A stretch of DNA of 64,000 nucleotides, from the NCBI RefSeq assembly GCF_034555935.1, contig NZ_JAYDCJ010000003.1, forward strand, positions 1,116,001 to 1,180,000, in the 5' to 3' direction. Source of the stretch: Marinobacter qingdaonensis (GTDB lineage Bacteria; Pseudomonadota; Gammaproteobacteria; Pseudomonadales; Oleiphilaceae). Shown in pieces: positions 37,338 through 45,593 of this stretch; the first letter of the stretch is position 1; every line of letters starts with the position of its first letter. The position numbers and the translations under genes are program-made. The notes beneath the pieces were generated by a model. That model was given only the letters and a program-made list of their open reading frames with translations, was not told the origin of the DNA and searched no databases.

Positions 37338-38018
37338 TCAGGCGCCGGGGCGGGGAATGCTCTGCACGCCATTGGCGGTGCCCAGCAGCAGAAGATCGGC
37401 CGGCCGGCGGGCGAACAGGCCATTGGTCACCACGCCGACGATGTTATTGAGCTTCTCTTCGATAGCAATGGGGCGGGAGATGTCGAGGTTGTGGACGTCG
37501 ATGATGATGTTGCCGTTGTCGGTGACCACACCCTCCCGGTATACCGGGTCGCCGCCCAGCTTGACGATTTCCCGGCCGACATGGCTGCGGGCCATGGGGA
37601 TGACTTCCACCGGCAGCGGGAAGGCGCCCAGGATGTCGACCTTCTTGGAGTCGTCGGCAATGCAGATAAAGGTGTTGGCCACGGCCGCCACGATCTTTTC
37701 CCGGGTCAGGGCAGCGCCGCCGCCCTTGATCAGTTCAAGGCGCTCGTTGGTCTCGTCGGCGCCGTCGATGTAGAACTCGAGGGAGCCGGCGCTGTTCAGG
37801 TCGTACACCGGAATGCCGTGACTTTTCAGGCGCTCGGCGGTGGCTTCGGAGCTGGCGACGGCGCCGTCGAACTCGGTCTTGAGCTCCGCCAGCATGTCGA
37901 TGAAAAAGTTGGCGGTGCTGCCGGTGCCAACGCCGACAATGCTGTCGCTGTCGAGGCGGGGGGCGATGTAGTCAATCGCGGCCTTGGCCACGGCTTTCTT
38001 GAGTTCGTCCTGGGTCAT
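37338..38018 (-). CDS. rpiA: Ribose-5-phosphate isomerase A
   Basis: 226 aa. It interconverts ribose-5-phosphate and ribulose-5-phosphate in the pentose phosphate pathway. [13 protein letters not shown], the substrate loop YIDGADE and [14 protein letters not shown] are typical of RpiA. GGAG precedes the ATG. It is divergent from ilvA, the neighbour pair seen in Pseudomonas and many other gammaproteobacteria. Confidence 0.97.
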   Translation of the reverse strand: MTQDELKKAVAKAAIDYIAPRLDSDSIVGVGTGSTANFFIDMLAELKTEFDGAVASSEATAERLKSHGIPVYDLNSAGSLEFYIDGADETNERLELIKGGGAALTREKIVAAVANTFICIADDSKKVDILGAFPLPVEVIPMARSHVGREIVKLGGDPVYREGVVTDNGNIIIDVHNLDISRPIAIEEKLNNIVGVVTNGLFARRPADLLLLGTANGVQSIPRPGA

Positions 38019-38150
38019 GTTCAGCTCCGGGGGAAATCTTCATGAGTTTCGCGCCATTATAGCCTCTCAGGGTGGCGTGCTTATAGACGGCTGCCGTGCA
38101 AACTTTCTACACTGTCGGTTTTCCCCGATGACAACCCGAACGGAAGCATC

Positions 38151-39686
38151 ATGCCGCAACGCTATATCAAGAAGATCCTCGATGCCCGCGTCTACGACGT
38201 GGCGATCGAAACACCCCTCACTGAAGCCCGCAGCCTGTCCAAGCGCTTTAGCAACAACATTCTGCTCAAGCGGGAAGATCTTCAGCCGGTGTTTTCCTTC
38301 AAGATTCGCGGCGCCTACAACCGGATTGCCCATTTGTCTGAGGAGCAGAAGGCCAAAGGGGTAATCTGCGCCTCTGCTGGCAACCACGCCCAGGGTGTGG
38401 CCCTGGCCGCCAAAAAGCTGGGAATCAAGGCGGTGATCGTGATGCCCCAGACCACGCCGGAGATCAAGGTACGCTCGGTGCGCGACCACGGTGCCCGGGT
38501 GGTGCTCAAGGGCGACGCCTTCGATGAGGCCGCAACCCACGCCCACGAGCTGATCGACAAGCACGGTTACACCTACATCCCGCCGTTCGATGACCCGGAC
38601 GTGATCGCCGGCCAGGGCACCGTGGCCATGGAGATCATGTGGCAGTTCAGCCAGCCGATCCACGCCATCTTCATCTGCGTGGGGGGCGGTGGCCTGATCG
38701 CCGGCATGGCCGCCTACATCAAGTACCTGCGCCCGGAGGTCAAAGTCATCGGGGTGGAGCCGGAAGACTCCAACTGCCTGCAGGCGGCCATGAAAGCCGG
38801 CGAGCGGGTGGTGCTGGACGAGGTGGGCATCTTCGCCGACGGGGTGGCGGTCAAGCAGATCGGCGAGCACCCGTGGGAGATCTGCAAGGATTACGTGGAC
38901 GAGGTCATCACCGTGTCCACGGACGAAATCTGCGCCGCCATCAAGGACGTGTTCGAGGACACCCGGTCGATCGCCGAACCAGCTGGGGCCTTGGGCGTGG
39001 CCGGCATCAAGAAGTACATCCAGCGCGAGCAGATCGAGAACGAGAACCTGATCGCGACCCTGAGTGGCGCCAACATGAACTTTGATCGTCTGCGCTACGT
39101 GTCCGAGCGCACCGAGATCGGTGAGCAGCGCGAGGCGATCCTGGCGGTCACCATCCCGGAGAAGCCGGGTGCCTTCAAAACCTTCATCAATGCCCTGCAC
39201 AAGCGCAGCATCACCGAGTTCAACTACCGCTACGCCGATTCCGACGAGGCCACCATTTTCGTCGGCATCCAGGTGCAGTCCGGTGGCCACGGCCGGGAAG
39301 ACCTGGTGCAGGATCTGCGCGAGGCCGGCTATGGCGTCATCGACCTGACCGAGAGCGACCTGGCCAAGCAGCACATCCGCCACATGGTCGGTGGTCACGC
39401 GCCGGCCATCACCAACGAGCGGGTGTACCAGTTCGAGTTCCCGGAACGCCCGGGCGCGCTGCTCAAGTTCCTGATGTCCCTGGGTACCCGCTGGAACATC
39501 TCCATGTTCCACTACCGCAACCATGGCGCCGCCTACAGCCGGGTACTGCTGGGTGCCGAGGTAAACGACGACGAAGTGAAAGACTTCGAGAAGATGCTCG
39601 ACAAGGTCGGTTTCCGCTACGAGGACATGACCAACAACGAGGCCTACCAATTGTTCCTTGGGGCCGGCAACAACCGGTCAGAGTGA
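38151..39686 (+). CDS. ilvA: Threonine ammonia-lyase, biosynthetic
   Basis: 511 aa, the long regulated form. PLP-dependent deamination of threonine to 2-oxobutanoate starts isoleucine synthesis. The PLP lysine is in FSFKIRGAYNRI; SAGNHAQGVALAAKKLG and the phosphate loop VGGGGLIAG are intact. Two ACT-like regulatory domains fill about residues 325-505 (ILAVTIPEKPGAFKTF, FEFPERPGALLKFL), giving isoleucine inhibition and valine activation in this family. Palindromic element copy C follows. Confidence 0.97.
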   Translation: MPQRYIKKILDARVYDVAIETPLTEARSLSKRFSNNILLKREDLQPVFSFKIRGAYNRIAHLSEEQKAKGVICASAGNHAQGVALAAKKLGIKAVIVMPQTTPEIKVRSVRDHGARVVLKGDAFDEAATHAHELIDKHGYTYIPPFDDPDVIAGQGTVAMEIMWQFSQPIHAIFICVGGGGLIAGMAAYIKYLRPEVKVIGVEPEDSNCLQAAMKAGERVVLDEVGIFADGVAVKQIGEHPWEICKDYVDEVITVSTDEICAAIKDVFEDTRSIAEPAGALGVAGIKKYIQREQIENENLIATLSGANMNFDRLRYVSERTEIGEQREAILAVTIPEKPGAFKTFINALHKRSITEFNYRYADSDEATIFVGIQVQSGGHGREDLVQDLREAGYGVIDLTESDLAKQHIRHMVGGHAPAITNERVYQFEFPERPGALLKFLMSLGTRWNISMFHYRNHGAAYSRVLLGAEVNDDEVKDFEKMLDKVGFRYEDMTNNEAYQLFLGAGNNRSE

Positions 39687-39704
39687 CCAAGGCTGCGAGC
39701 CGGG

Positions 39705-39798
39705 CGGGAAGGGCGATCCAAAACTGTGCGGAGCCATGGATGGCGGAGCTCAAGCGTCACATGGACGTGCTTGAGCGGGTTTTGGATCGCCCTTCCCG
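39705..39798 (+). repeat. Palindromic element, copy C
   Basis: Perfect 20-bp arms 39705-39724 and 39779-39798 (CGGGAAGGGCGATCCAAAAC and its complement). The core is nearly identical to copy B for about 48 bp. It also holds an inner stem GCTCAAGC/GCTTGAGC (39748-39776) and GCCAT/ATGGC (39733-39744), so a branched fold is possible. It starts 18 bp after the ilvA stop. Confidence 0.82.
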
Positions 39799-39966
39799 TT
39801 CGGCGTCTGCTCCCAGCTCGGGAGTTGTCATAAGTTACCGAATAGTAACCTGTCAAAAATTGTAAAAATCGGAATGCGTGTTAGTCTTTCGTCTAATTCT
39901 CGAAAACAAGAATAGTTGACTGATTTCTCGCCAATTTAACCGCAGAACGTGAAGGAAGTAGAAGCG

Positions 39967-40131
39967 ATGGGTGGCAAGCCTGACATTATCAGAGCCGTTG
40001 TGCTGGTCTTTGCCGTCGGCCTGGTGGTTACCGGGTTCACCTCCATTCAGGCGTCTGAGGACAAGCCGCGGGGCCAAGCCGCCGCGTCCGTCGGGGCCAT
40101 TCAGGCCATTGAAGAACGTCTGAACCGGTAA
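39967..40131 (+). CDS. Small single-pass membrane or exported protein, unknown
   Basis: 54 aa from ATG 39967, with GAAGGAAG about ten bases upstream. The N-terminal half is one hydrophobic helix (AVVLVFAVGLVVTGF) followed by a polar tail (SEDKPRGQAAASVGAIQA) and a basic end. It could be a signal-anchored peptide. Its 3' end overlaps the convergent cyclo-ligase gene by 31 bp. An AT-rich promoter-like stretch lies upstream (39840-39930). No family is recognised. Confidence 0.5.
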   Translation: MGGKPDIIRAVVLVFAVGLVVTGFTSIQASEDKPRGQAAASVGAIQAIEERLNR

Positions 40132-40748
40132 CACCGGCGATCGGTGACCACGCCGTGCAGGGGCACGTCCCAGGGTTCGGTGGGTAGCCGTGTCACTTTC
40201 TGAAAATCATGGGCCAGACCGATCAGCTTGGGCGCCAGCCCCGGCCGCAGCCGGCTGAATGCAAAGGTCCGGTCGTAAAATCCCCCGCCCATGCCCAGGC
40301 GTCCGCCGCTCTCGTCGAATCCCACCAGGGGAAACAGCACCGCATCCAGCGCCCAGGCCGGTCGTTTCAGGCCTTTGCTGAAGTCCGGCTCCGGTATGCC
40401 GAACCGATTGGCGGTGAGCTCGACGTCATCGGTGTAGGGGCTGAACACCAGTTTGCCCTCCAGTATCGGATGTAGCACCGGCAGGTAGAACTGGATGCCC
40501 TTGCGCCGGGCAATGTCCCGGTACAGCAGGGGGTCGATTTCGCCGTCGTTGGGCAGGTAGATGGCAATGTGCCGGGCCCGATGCAGATCCGGGTGGGTCA
40601 GCAGGTTCAGCGCCAGTTGCTCGGTGGCTTGCTGCTGCTGTTCGTAACTCAGGGAGCGCCGTTGCTGACGTAAACGCTTGCGCAGTTCGCTGCGGGAAAG
40701 GGTGTCGGTGTGAGTGTCGAACGGGCGGGGCGTTTGGAACTGGGTCAA
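40101..40748 (-). CDS. 5-formyltetrahydrofolate cyclo-ligase
   Basis: About 215 aa. It converts 5-formyl-THF to 5,10-methenyl-THF with ATP (MTHFS, YgfA/Fau). The N-terminal helix SELRKRLRQQRRSLS, the substrate segment YLPNDGEIDPL and the ATP loop GRLGMGGGFYDRTF are typical. The only ATG lies at 40796, inside the 6S RNA; I prefer TTG 40748, which has GGGAAG eight bases upstream and falls just after the RNA end. It is directly downstream of ssrS, as in E. coli. The start is uncertain. Confidence 0.9.
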   Translation of the reverse strand: MTQFQTPRPFDTHTDTLSRSELRKRLRQQRRSLSYEQQQQATEQLALNLLTHPDLHRARHIAIYLPNDGEIDPLLYRDIARRKGIQFYLPVLHPILEGKLVFSPYTDDVELTANRFGIPEPDFSKGLKRPAWALDAVLFPLVGFDESGGRLGMGGGFYDRTFAFSRLRPGLAPKLIGLAHDFQKVTRLPTEPWDVPLHGVVTDRRCYRFRRSSMA

Positions 40749-40752
40749 GATA

Positions 40753-40935
40753 AAGCTTCCCGGGCTGCCGTTATCGGATGTGGCCCTTGAACCCAAAGTT
40801 CAAGGTCGGTGGCCGCTGTGACATATTAGGCTTTCCCCTAGCGGGGACGTGCTCACAATGCCCTGAAGTAGCCACCTGGGTAATGCGCATCGGCTCGAGG
40901 ACGTATCCGAATATCCCGCACAGCCCAGGAAGTTG
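40753..40935 (-). ncRNA. ssrS: 6S RNA
   Basis: About 183 nt between zapA and the cyclo-ligase, the conserved 6S location. On the minus strand the ends pair (CTTCCTGGGCTG with CAGCCCGGGAAG). The 3' half carries ACCTTGAACTTTGGGTTCAAG, a strong hairpin also present in E. coli 6S RNA. A promoter with TATAAT (40941-40946) and TTGCAA upstream sits at the right place. 6S RNA binds the sigma-70 holoenzyme as a promoter mimic and tunes transcription in stationary phase. The exact ends are estimates. Confidence 0.9.
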
Positions 40936-41009
40936 GACTCATTATACGGGTACCCGAGGGGCCAATTGCAACACCTGTTTCGGATACCCCCAACCTCCAG
41001 GGCCGGGAA

Positions 41010-41306
41010 TCACTGGCCGGAATTCTCGCCCAGTGCGGTGTCCAGTTTGCTGCCCATGGCCTTCAGGATGGAGCTGGTGGCGTCTGACATGGTGTCGCGC
41101 TCCAGCAGCTCGTGCGTGATGTTCAGCGCCGCCATGACCGCGATCCGCTCGGCCCCGAAGACCTTGCCGCTGGCGCGGATCTCGCGCATCTTGCTGTCCA
41201 GGTGCCGGGCTGCGCGAATCAGGGCCTCGCGCTCCTCTTCCGGGCAGGCAACCAGAAAGTCCTTGTCGAGAATCTTCACCTCAACGGTGGTGGATTGCTG
41301 TGACAT
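41010..41306 (-). CDS. zapA: Cell division protein ZapA
   Basis: 98 aa. ZapA bundles FtsZ protofilaments at the division ring. The N-terminal domain VEVKILDKDFLVACPEEERE and a C-terminal coiled coil (AVMAALNITHELLER) are typical. GGAG stands before the ATG. Its start shares one base with the stop of the small coiled-coil gene upstream (TGATG), so translation is coupled. Confidence 0.96.
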   Translation of the reverse strand: MSQQSTTVEVKILDKDFLVACPEEEREALIRAARHLDSKMREIRASGKVFGAERIAVMAALNITHELLERDTMSDATSSILKAMGSKLDTALGENSGQ

Positions 41307-41512
41307 CAGTGGTGCTCCAGGGCCCGCAGTCGGCCAATCATGGCTTCGATCTTGTTTTTGGCAAGATCGTTCTTGTGCATCAGCTGGGCCCGCTCCCGGT
41401 TCCAGTCGTCCTGCAGGTCTCGCAGCGTCGCGTTGTCCCGCTCCAATTTCTGGCAGTGCTCGAGCAGCTTGTCCAGCTTGTCTGCCAAGGCCTGTACTTC
41501 GGACTGTTCCAT
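41306..41512 (-). CDS. Small coiled-coil protein (TIGR02449 family, ZapB-like)
   Basis: 68 aa, almost entirely heptad-patterned coiled coil (LADKLDKLLEHCQKLERDNA, LRDLQDDWNRERAQL). Short proteins of this type sit directly upstream of zapA in Pseudomonas and relatives. The coupling to zapA suggests a role near the Z ring, but this is inferred from position and shape only. Confidence 0.85.
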   Translation of the reverse strand: MEQSEVQALADKLDKLLEHCQKLERDNATLRDLQDDWNRERAQLMHKNDLAKNKIEAMIGRLRALEHH

Positions 41513-41614
41513 GAGGTGCCCAACATCGGTTGTTGTGGTTGCAAGTAACTATAAGTGTGGACGCTAAGTCGGTCAATTTACAGGGTTGTCATTGCAATGC
41601 CAGCGTGATGCAGG

Positions 41615-42889
41615 TCACTGGTTGGCGGCCTCGCCGAAGCCCAGTCGACGGCTTTTGCGCCAGGTGTTGAAGGCCGGAATCAGGGCCACCACCATGGCCG
41701 CCAGCGGCACCGACGCCAGCAGCGCCCATTCCTGCGGGTTCAGCGGTCGCAGATTGACCTGCAGGCCGTAGTTGGCCAGCAGCCAGGGGCTGGCCAGTGT
41801 AATCCCGGCGGCCCCCAGTGCCAGCGCCAGGGCGCAGGCCACCAACGCCAGGAACAGGCATTCCAGCAGGTACAGCGAGCCGATCAGCACCGGCGAGGCG
41901 CCGGTGGCCCGGAGGATGGCCACTTCCTGGGCCCGTTGGGCCTGCAGTGTCAGCAGTACCGCCATCAGGCCGATCAGGCTGGTCACCACCACGAAGCCGG
42001 TGATGCCCAGCAGCGCCCGCTCGAACTGGCCCATCAGGCGCCAGAGTTCGCTCAGGGCCACGCCCGGCAGAATCGCCGACAGGGGCTCGTCGGCGAACTG
42101 GTTGATCTCCCGCTGCAGGCGGAAGGTCAGTACCTTGCGCTCGATGCCCACGAACGCCGCGGTAATGGCGTCCGGGGTGAAGTCCCGGCCCGCCGCGGTT
42201 TCCGGGGTCAGGGTACGGCCCGGAATGGCAACGCCCGATTGCCAGCCCACGTGCATGGCCTCCATGCCATCCAGGCCAATGTAGATGGCCTGGTCCACCG
42301 GCGTTCCGGTCGGCTCGAGAATGCCGGTGACGGTGAACGGGGTGTCGTCGTGGTTGGAGAAACTGGTGCGGCCGCCGCCGTGGGACAGCACGATCCGGTC
42401 GTCGAGCCGATGCCCAAGGGCATCGGCGACGCCGGCGCCCAGCACCACCTCGAACACGTCCTCGAACCAGCGGCCGTCGCGGAGCGCCAGGGCGCGGTCC
42501 TGGCCGTGGCGGAAGTGGGCCAGGAAGTTGTCATCGGTCGCCACCACCCGGTAGCCACGATAGCTGTCGCCCAGGGAAATGGGGATCAGCCAGTCCAGGC
42601 GCGAGTCCTGCTTCAGGCTCTGGTAGGTGGACCAGCGGATGTTGTTGGTGGCGTCGCCAATGTGGAACACGGTATACAGCAGCAGGTTCAACTGGCCGCT
42701 GCGGGCGCCGACGATCAGGTCGGTGCCGCTGATGGTGCTGGTGAACGAGTGCTTGATCTCGGTGCGCAGGTACTGGATGCCCAGCAGCAGGGACACACTC
42801 AGGGTCAGGGTCAGGCACACCAGGGTCAGCACCCTGCGGCGGTGCCAGAGGCCAGCGAGGGCAAGGGACAGGGCAAGGCGCAGTTTCAT
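41615..42889 (-). CDS. ABC transporter permease, FtsX/MacB-type
   Basis: 424 aa. One N-terminal membrane helix (RVLTLVCLTLTLSVSLLLGI), a large periplasmic domain (about 45-280), then three helices (ALLGITGFVVVTSLIGLMAV and onward), the MacB/FtsX topology. It overlaps the ATPase gene by 4 bp (ATGA). With the nearby DUF3299 and DUF2796 genes it resembles the zinc-regulated zrg cluster of Vibrio, so a zinc-linked envelope function is likely. MacB-type systems usually act mechanically rather than importing substrate. Confidence 0.87.
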   Translation of the reverse strand: MKLRLALSLALAGLWHRRRVLTLVCLTLTLSVSLLLGIQYLRTEIKHSFTSTISGTDLIVGARSGQLNLLLYTVFHIGDATNNIRWSTYQSLKQDSRLDWLIPISLGDSYRGYRVVATDDNFLAHFRHGQDRALALRDGRWFEDVFEVVLGAGVADALGHRLDDRIVLSHGGGRTSFSNHDDTPFTVTGILEPTGTPVDQAIYIGLDGMEAMHVGWQSGVAIPGRTLTPETAAGRDFTPDAITAAFVGIERKVLTFRLQREINQFADEPLSAILPGVALSELWRLMGQFERALLGITGFVVVTSLIGLMAVLLTLQAQRAQEVAILRATGASPVLIGSLYLLECLFLALVACALALALGAAGITLASPWLLANYGLQVNLRPLNPQEWALLASVPLAAMVVALIPAFNTWRKSRRLGFGEAANQ

Positions 42890-43602
42890 CCGTGGGACCC
42901 TCCCAGTTCCAGGTGGTGGTGAAAGTGGCTGGCCAGGGTGTGGTCGTGGCTGACGAACAGCACCGAGGTGGCGTGCCGGTCGGCCAGTTCCAGCAGCAGG
43001 TCGAGAAACCGGTCGCGGTTGTCGGTGTCCAGCGCCGAGGTGGGTTCGTCCGCTAGGATAATCCCGGGGGCGCCAATCAGGGCCCGGGCAGCGGCGACCC
43101 GCTGTTGCTGGCCGATGCTCAGTCGATTGACCTTGCGGTGCCAGTGATCTTCCGGGATGGCCAGGCTCGCCAGCAGGCGCTCGGCCTCGGGCCCGGCACC
43201 GGGCTCGGTCAGATCGCGGCGCCGGGCCGACAGGCGGCAGGGCAGGGTCGCGTTACCCCGGGCGGTCAGGTAGGGCACCAGATTGAAGTGCTGGAAAATC
43301 ACGCCCAGGTGGTCGGCCCGGAACCGGTCCCGGGCGCGGGTCTTGAGTCGGTACAGGTCGGTGCCCTGCAGGTGGACGTGGCCCTCGGCGGGCTGCAGCA
43401 TGCCGGCCAGCAGGCTCAGCAGGGTGCTCTTGCCGGTGCCGCTGGGACCATGGACAAACAGGTGCTCGCCCTGGGGCAGGGTGAAATCCGGAAAGTGCAG
43501 CGTCGGCTGGGCTTTTTGCCAGGCAAAGCCGAGCCCCCGAACCTCGATGGCCGGGGGTGGGGTGCCTGGCTGGTGGCTGGCTGGATCTGTCGTGTTGGTC
43601 AT
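42886..43602 (-). CDS. ABC transporter ATPase, LolD/MacB type
   Basis: 238 aa from MTNTTDPAS. Walker A GPSGTGKST, Q-loop IFQHFNLVPYL, signature LSIGQQQRVAAARAL, Walker B IILADEPTSALD and the switch His in SHDH are all intact. It energises the permease encoded next. The longer upstream frame runs under the divergent DUF3299 gene and was rejected. Only 61 bp separate it from that gene, so the two promoters must be compact or overlapping. Confidence 0.93.
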   Translation of the reverse strand: MTNTTDPASHQPGTPPPAIEVRGLGFAWQKAQPTLHFPDFTLPQGEHLFVHGPSGTGKSTLLSLLAGMLQPAEGHVHLQGTDLYRLKTRARDRFRADHLGVIFQHFNLVPYLTARGNATLPCRLSARRRDLTEPGAGPEAERLLASLAIPEDHWHRKVNRLSIGQQQRVAAARALIGAPGIILADEPTSALDTDNRDRFLDLLLELADRHATSVLFVSHDHTLASHFHHHLELGGSHG

Positions 43603-43663
43603 GTTGGTTGCTGTCTGCCCGGTGTATGATGGCGGCTGAGTGAATTCGACCCTGGGAGTTGTT

Positions 43664-44179
43664 GTGTTGTTGACTGTGAATCCGGCCCGGCCGTCTGTTT
43701 GGGTAACCCTGGTCCTGTTGCTGGTGACGGCGTTGCCCAGCCTGGCCGACACCCGGGAACTCGACTGGCTTGAGCTGATGCCGGCCGAGGACCTGGCGCT
43801 GCTGGAAAATATGCCAGAGATTGAGCATCAGGGCGATGGCCCGGCGTTGTTGCCCGACGAGATCATGACCGGGCGGGTGGTGCCGGAAATGGACGGTGTG
43901 AATGCCCGCATCCCCGGTTTTGTGGTGCCCCTGAAAACCACTCAGGACATGCGCATCCTGGAATTCTTCCTGGTGCCCTACTACGGCGCCTGCATCCACG
44001 TGCCACCCCCGCCGCCGAACCAGATCATCCACGTGAAATACAAGGAAGGCTTCACGCTGGAAGCGCTCTACGATCCAGTCTGGATCGAAGGGACCCTGGA
44101 AATCGAGCGCACCGAGAACGACCTTGGCACCTCCTCCTATTCCATCGTCGCCGAGCAGGTCTCACCCTACGACGGATGA
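43664..44179 (+). CDS. DUF3299 secreted protein (zinc-associated cluster)
   Basis: 171 aa from GTG 43664, which has GGGAG seven bases upstream; other in-frame GTGs occur. A signal peptide (VTLVLLLVTALPSLA) precedes the DUF3299 domain, with the characteristic block VPYYGACIHVPPPPPNQIIH, where Cys and His could bind metal. The gene is divergent from the ABC ATPase and convergent with the DUF2796 gene. This gene set is known to be zinc-controlled in Vibrio; a periplasmic zinc role is inferred. Confidence 0.85.
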   Translation: MLLTVNPARPSVWVTLVLLLVTALPSLADTRELDWLELMPAEDLALLENMPEIEHQGDGPALLPDEIMTGRVVPEMDGVNARIPGFVVPLKTTQDMRILEFFLVPYYGACIHVPPPPPNQIIHVKYKEGFTLEALYDPVWIEGTLEIERTENDLGTSSYSIVAEQVSPYDG

Positions 44180-44184
44180 GCAGG

Positions 44185-44208
44185 CAGCCCACCCGTTCGG
44201 GTGGGCTG
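44185..44208. terminator. Hairpin between convergent DUF3299 and DUF2796 genes
   Basis: Perfect 10-bp stem CAGCCCACCC/GGGTGGGCTG with GTTC loop, 5 nt after the DUF3299 stop. There is no strong T run on either side. Confidence 0.65.
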
Positions 44209-44218
44209 AGCGTATTCC

Positions 44219-44821
44219 TCAGCGCCCGCCCAGTTCGAACTCGTTCTCGCCCTGTCCAAGTCGGGCCGCTCCTTGCTGGCCATTGAAGATCCAGGCGACC
44301 GCCAGGGAGTCCAGCTCCGGGAACTGATCGTTCAATGAGGTGGCCAGGCTCGATGCCTCGGCCAGGCTCGGGCAGGTCAGGGTTTGCGCGGCCTCCAGTT
44401 CGCTGTGACCACCGGCGTGACCGTGATCGCCATCGTGGTGGTCGTGGTGGTCATGATCTTGATCATGATGGTGACCCTCGTCGTGGCCATCAGTCGCATT
44501 GCCGGCCTGATGGGCGATGGTAACGTCCTGAATGGTGCAGTCACCCGACGGCGTGTTGACCAGCGGGTTGGTTTCCAGCCAGTTGGTCGCTGCCTGAATA
44601 CGCGCCCGCTCGGATTCGGTACGGGCCCGGTGCTCGAAGCCAAACACGTTGTGGGCCGGCGAGAGGAACAGCAGGTCAACCTGGTTGCCGCTGATCGCCA
44701 CCTGCAGCTCGGCATGGCCGTGGCGGTGTGCGCCGGGGTTGTCGCCTGGGCCCGCGGCCCAGGCGGGCAGGGCCAGGGCCGTGGTGCCGACCAATAGCGC
44801 AGTACAAAGGTTTTTCGTCAT
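44219..44821 (-). CDS. DUF2796 His-rich periplasmic protein, ZrgA-like zinc binder
   Basis: 200 aa. The signal peptide ends at ALPAWA. HRHGHAELQVAI is the DUF2796 start motif. A central run of His and Asp (residues about 113-140, for example HHHDQDHDHHDHHDGDHG) is an evident metal-binding stretch, as in ZrgA, a periplasmic zinc-binding protein of Vibrio. A Zur-box candidate lies about 28 bp before the ATG. Expression under zinc starvation is the expected behaviour. Confidence 0.88.
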   Translation of the reverse strand: MTKNLCTALLVGTTALALPAWAAGPGDNPGAHRHGHAELQVAISGNQVDLLFLSPAHNVFGFEHRARTESERARIQAATNWLETNPLVNTPSGDCTIQDVTIAHQAGNATDGHDEGHHHDQDHDHHDHHDGDHGHAGGHSELEAAQTLTCPSLAEASSLATSLNDQFPELDSLAVAWIFNGQQGAARLGQGENEFELGGR

Positions 44822-44848
44822 CGTGGGAACTCCTGCCCGGGGGTGATC

Positions 44849-44872
44849 AAAAAGTTATGTTATAACATTTTG
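44849..44872. promoter_or_regulatory. Candidate Zur box upstream of the DUF2796 gene
   Basis: AAGTTATGTTATAACATTTT closely matches the gammaproteobacterial Zur operator (GAAATGTTATA-N-TATAACATTTC). The right half TATAACATTTT is perfect; the left half differs at two or three positions. It would overlap the promoter of the leftward His-rich gene. Confidence 0.7.
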
Positions 44873-44967
44873 TGGCCTGCCCGCCTGGAAAGCAACTATG
44901 TGTGTCTTGCCAGCGCCTGAATGCTAGGATAGAGGCCTCATTCAACAACACAGGATTCGCCTGTTTC

Positions 44968-45567
44968 ATGTCAGAAACCGACACTTCCGGCGCCGCCCGC
45001 GCTGCCGAATTCGAGCGCTGGGCCAATGTCTTTACCGCGCACAAAGCCTTCAGTCACCCGTCGGAACTGCATGGGGTGCTCTGTGGTCGGTTGGCCGCCG
45101 GCGCTCGTATCCAGGAGCCGGAATGGCTGACCATGGTGTGTGAACACATGGGGCTGCCGGGCAGCGCCGCCGAAGAGTCTGACGATCTGGCGCCGTTCAT
45201 GAACCGGGCCTACGATCAGACTCTGGCGCTCTTGAAATCCGCCGACATGAGTTTCCATCCTTTATTGCCGGACGACGATTACGCCATCGAGCAGCGGCTT
45301 GAAGCCCTGGTGGCCTGGGTCCGTGGTTTTCTCGAGGGCATGGCCCTGTCGGCGGGCGAGGCCCTAGGCCAGGCGCCCGACGAGATTCGCGAACTGATCG
45401 AAGACATGGTGGCGATCAGCCAGTTGTCGGAAGATGAAGAAGCCGACGAGGAAAGCGAGCAGCAGTTGTTGGAGATCACCGAATACATCCGGCTTGGGGC
45501 GCTGGCGGTCTTCACCGAATTCAACGCCCCCGAGCAGCCGGCGTCTGACGCGCCGACGCTGCACTGA
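44968..45567 (+). CDS. UPF0149 (YgfB/YecA-like) protein
   Basis: 199 aa from MSETDTSGA; the longer frame starts inside the Zur-box region. The block SHPSELHGVLCGRLAAG, then WVRGFLEGMAL and LLEITEYIRLGALAVF, are hallmarks of UPF0149. YgfB of Pseudomonas is reported to affect beta-lactam resistance through ampDh3 regulation. The gene sits directly before pepP, the usual gammaproteobacterial order (ygfB-pepP-ubiH-ubiI). Confidence 0.92.
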   Translation: MSETDTSGAARAAEFERWANVFTAHKAFSHPSELHGVLCGRLAAGARIQEPEWLTMVCEHMGLPGSAAEESDDLAPFMNRAYDQTLALLKSADMSFHPLLPDDDYAIEQRLEALVAWVRGFLEGMALSAGEALGQAPDEIRELIEDMVAISQLSEDEEADEESEQQLLEITEYIRLGALAVFTEFNAPEQPASDAPTLH

Positions 45568-45593
45568 GCCGGTCGAACACTGCGGGAGAACCT

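Noticed and set aside
44384..44797. Rightward frame across the DUF2796 gene
   Set aside because: It has runs of Val and Ile that are simply the complement of the His/Asp-rich stretch; the leftward gene has a signal peptide and family motif.
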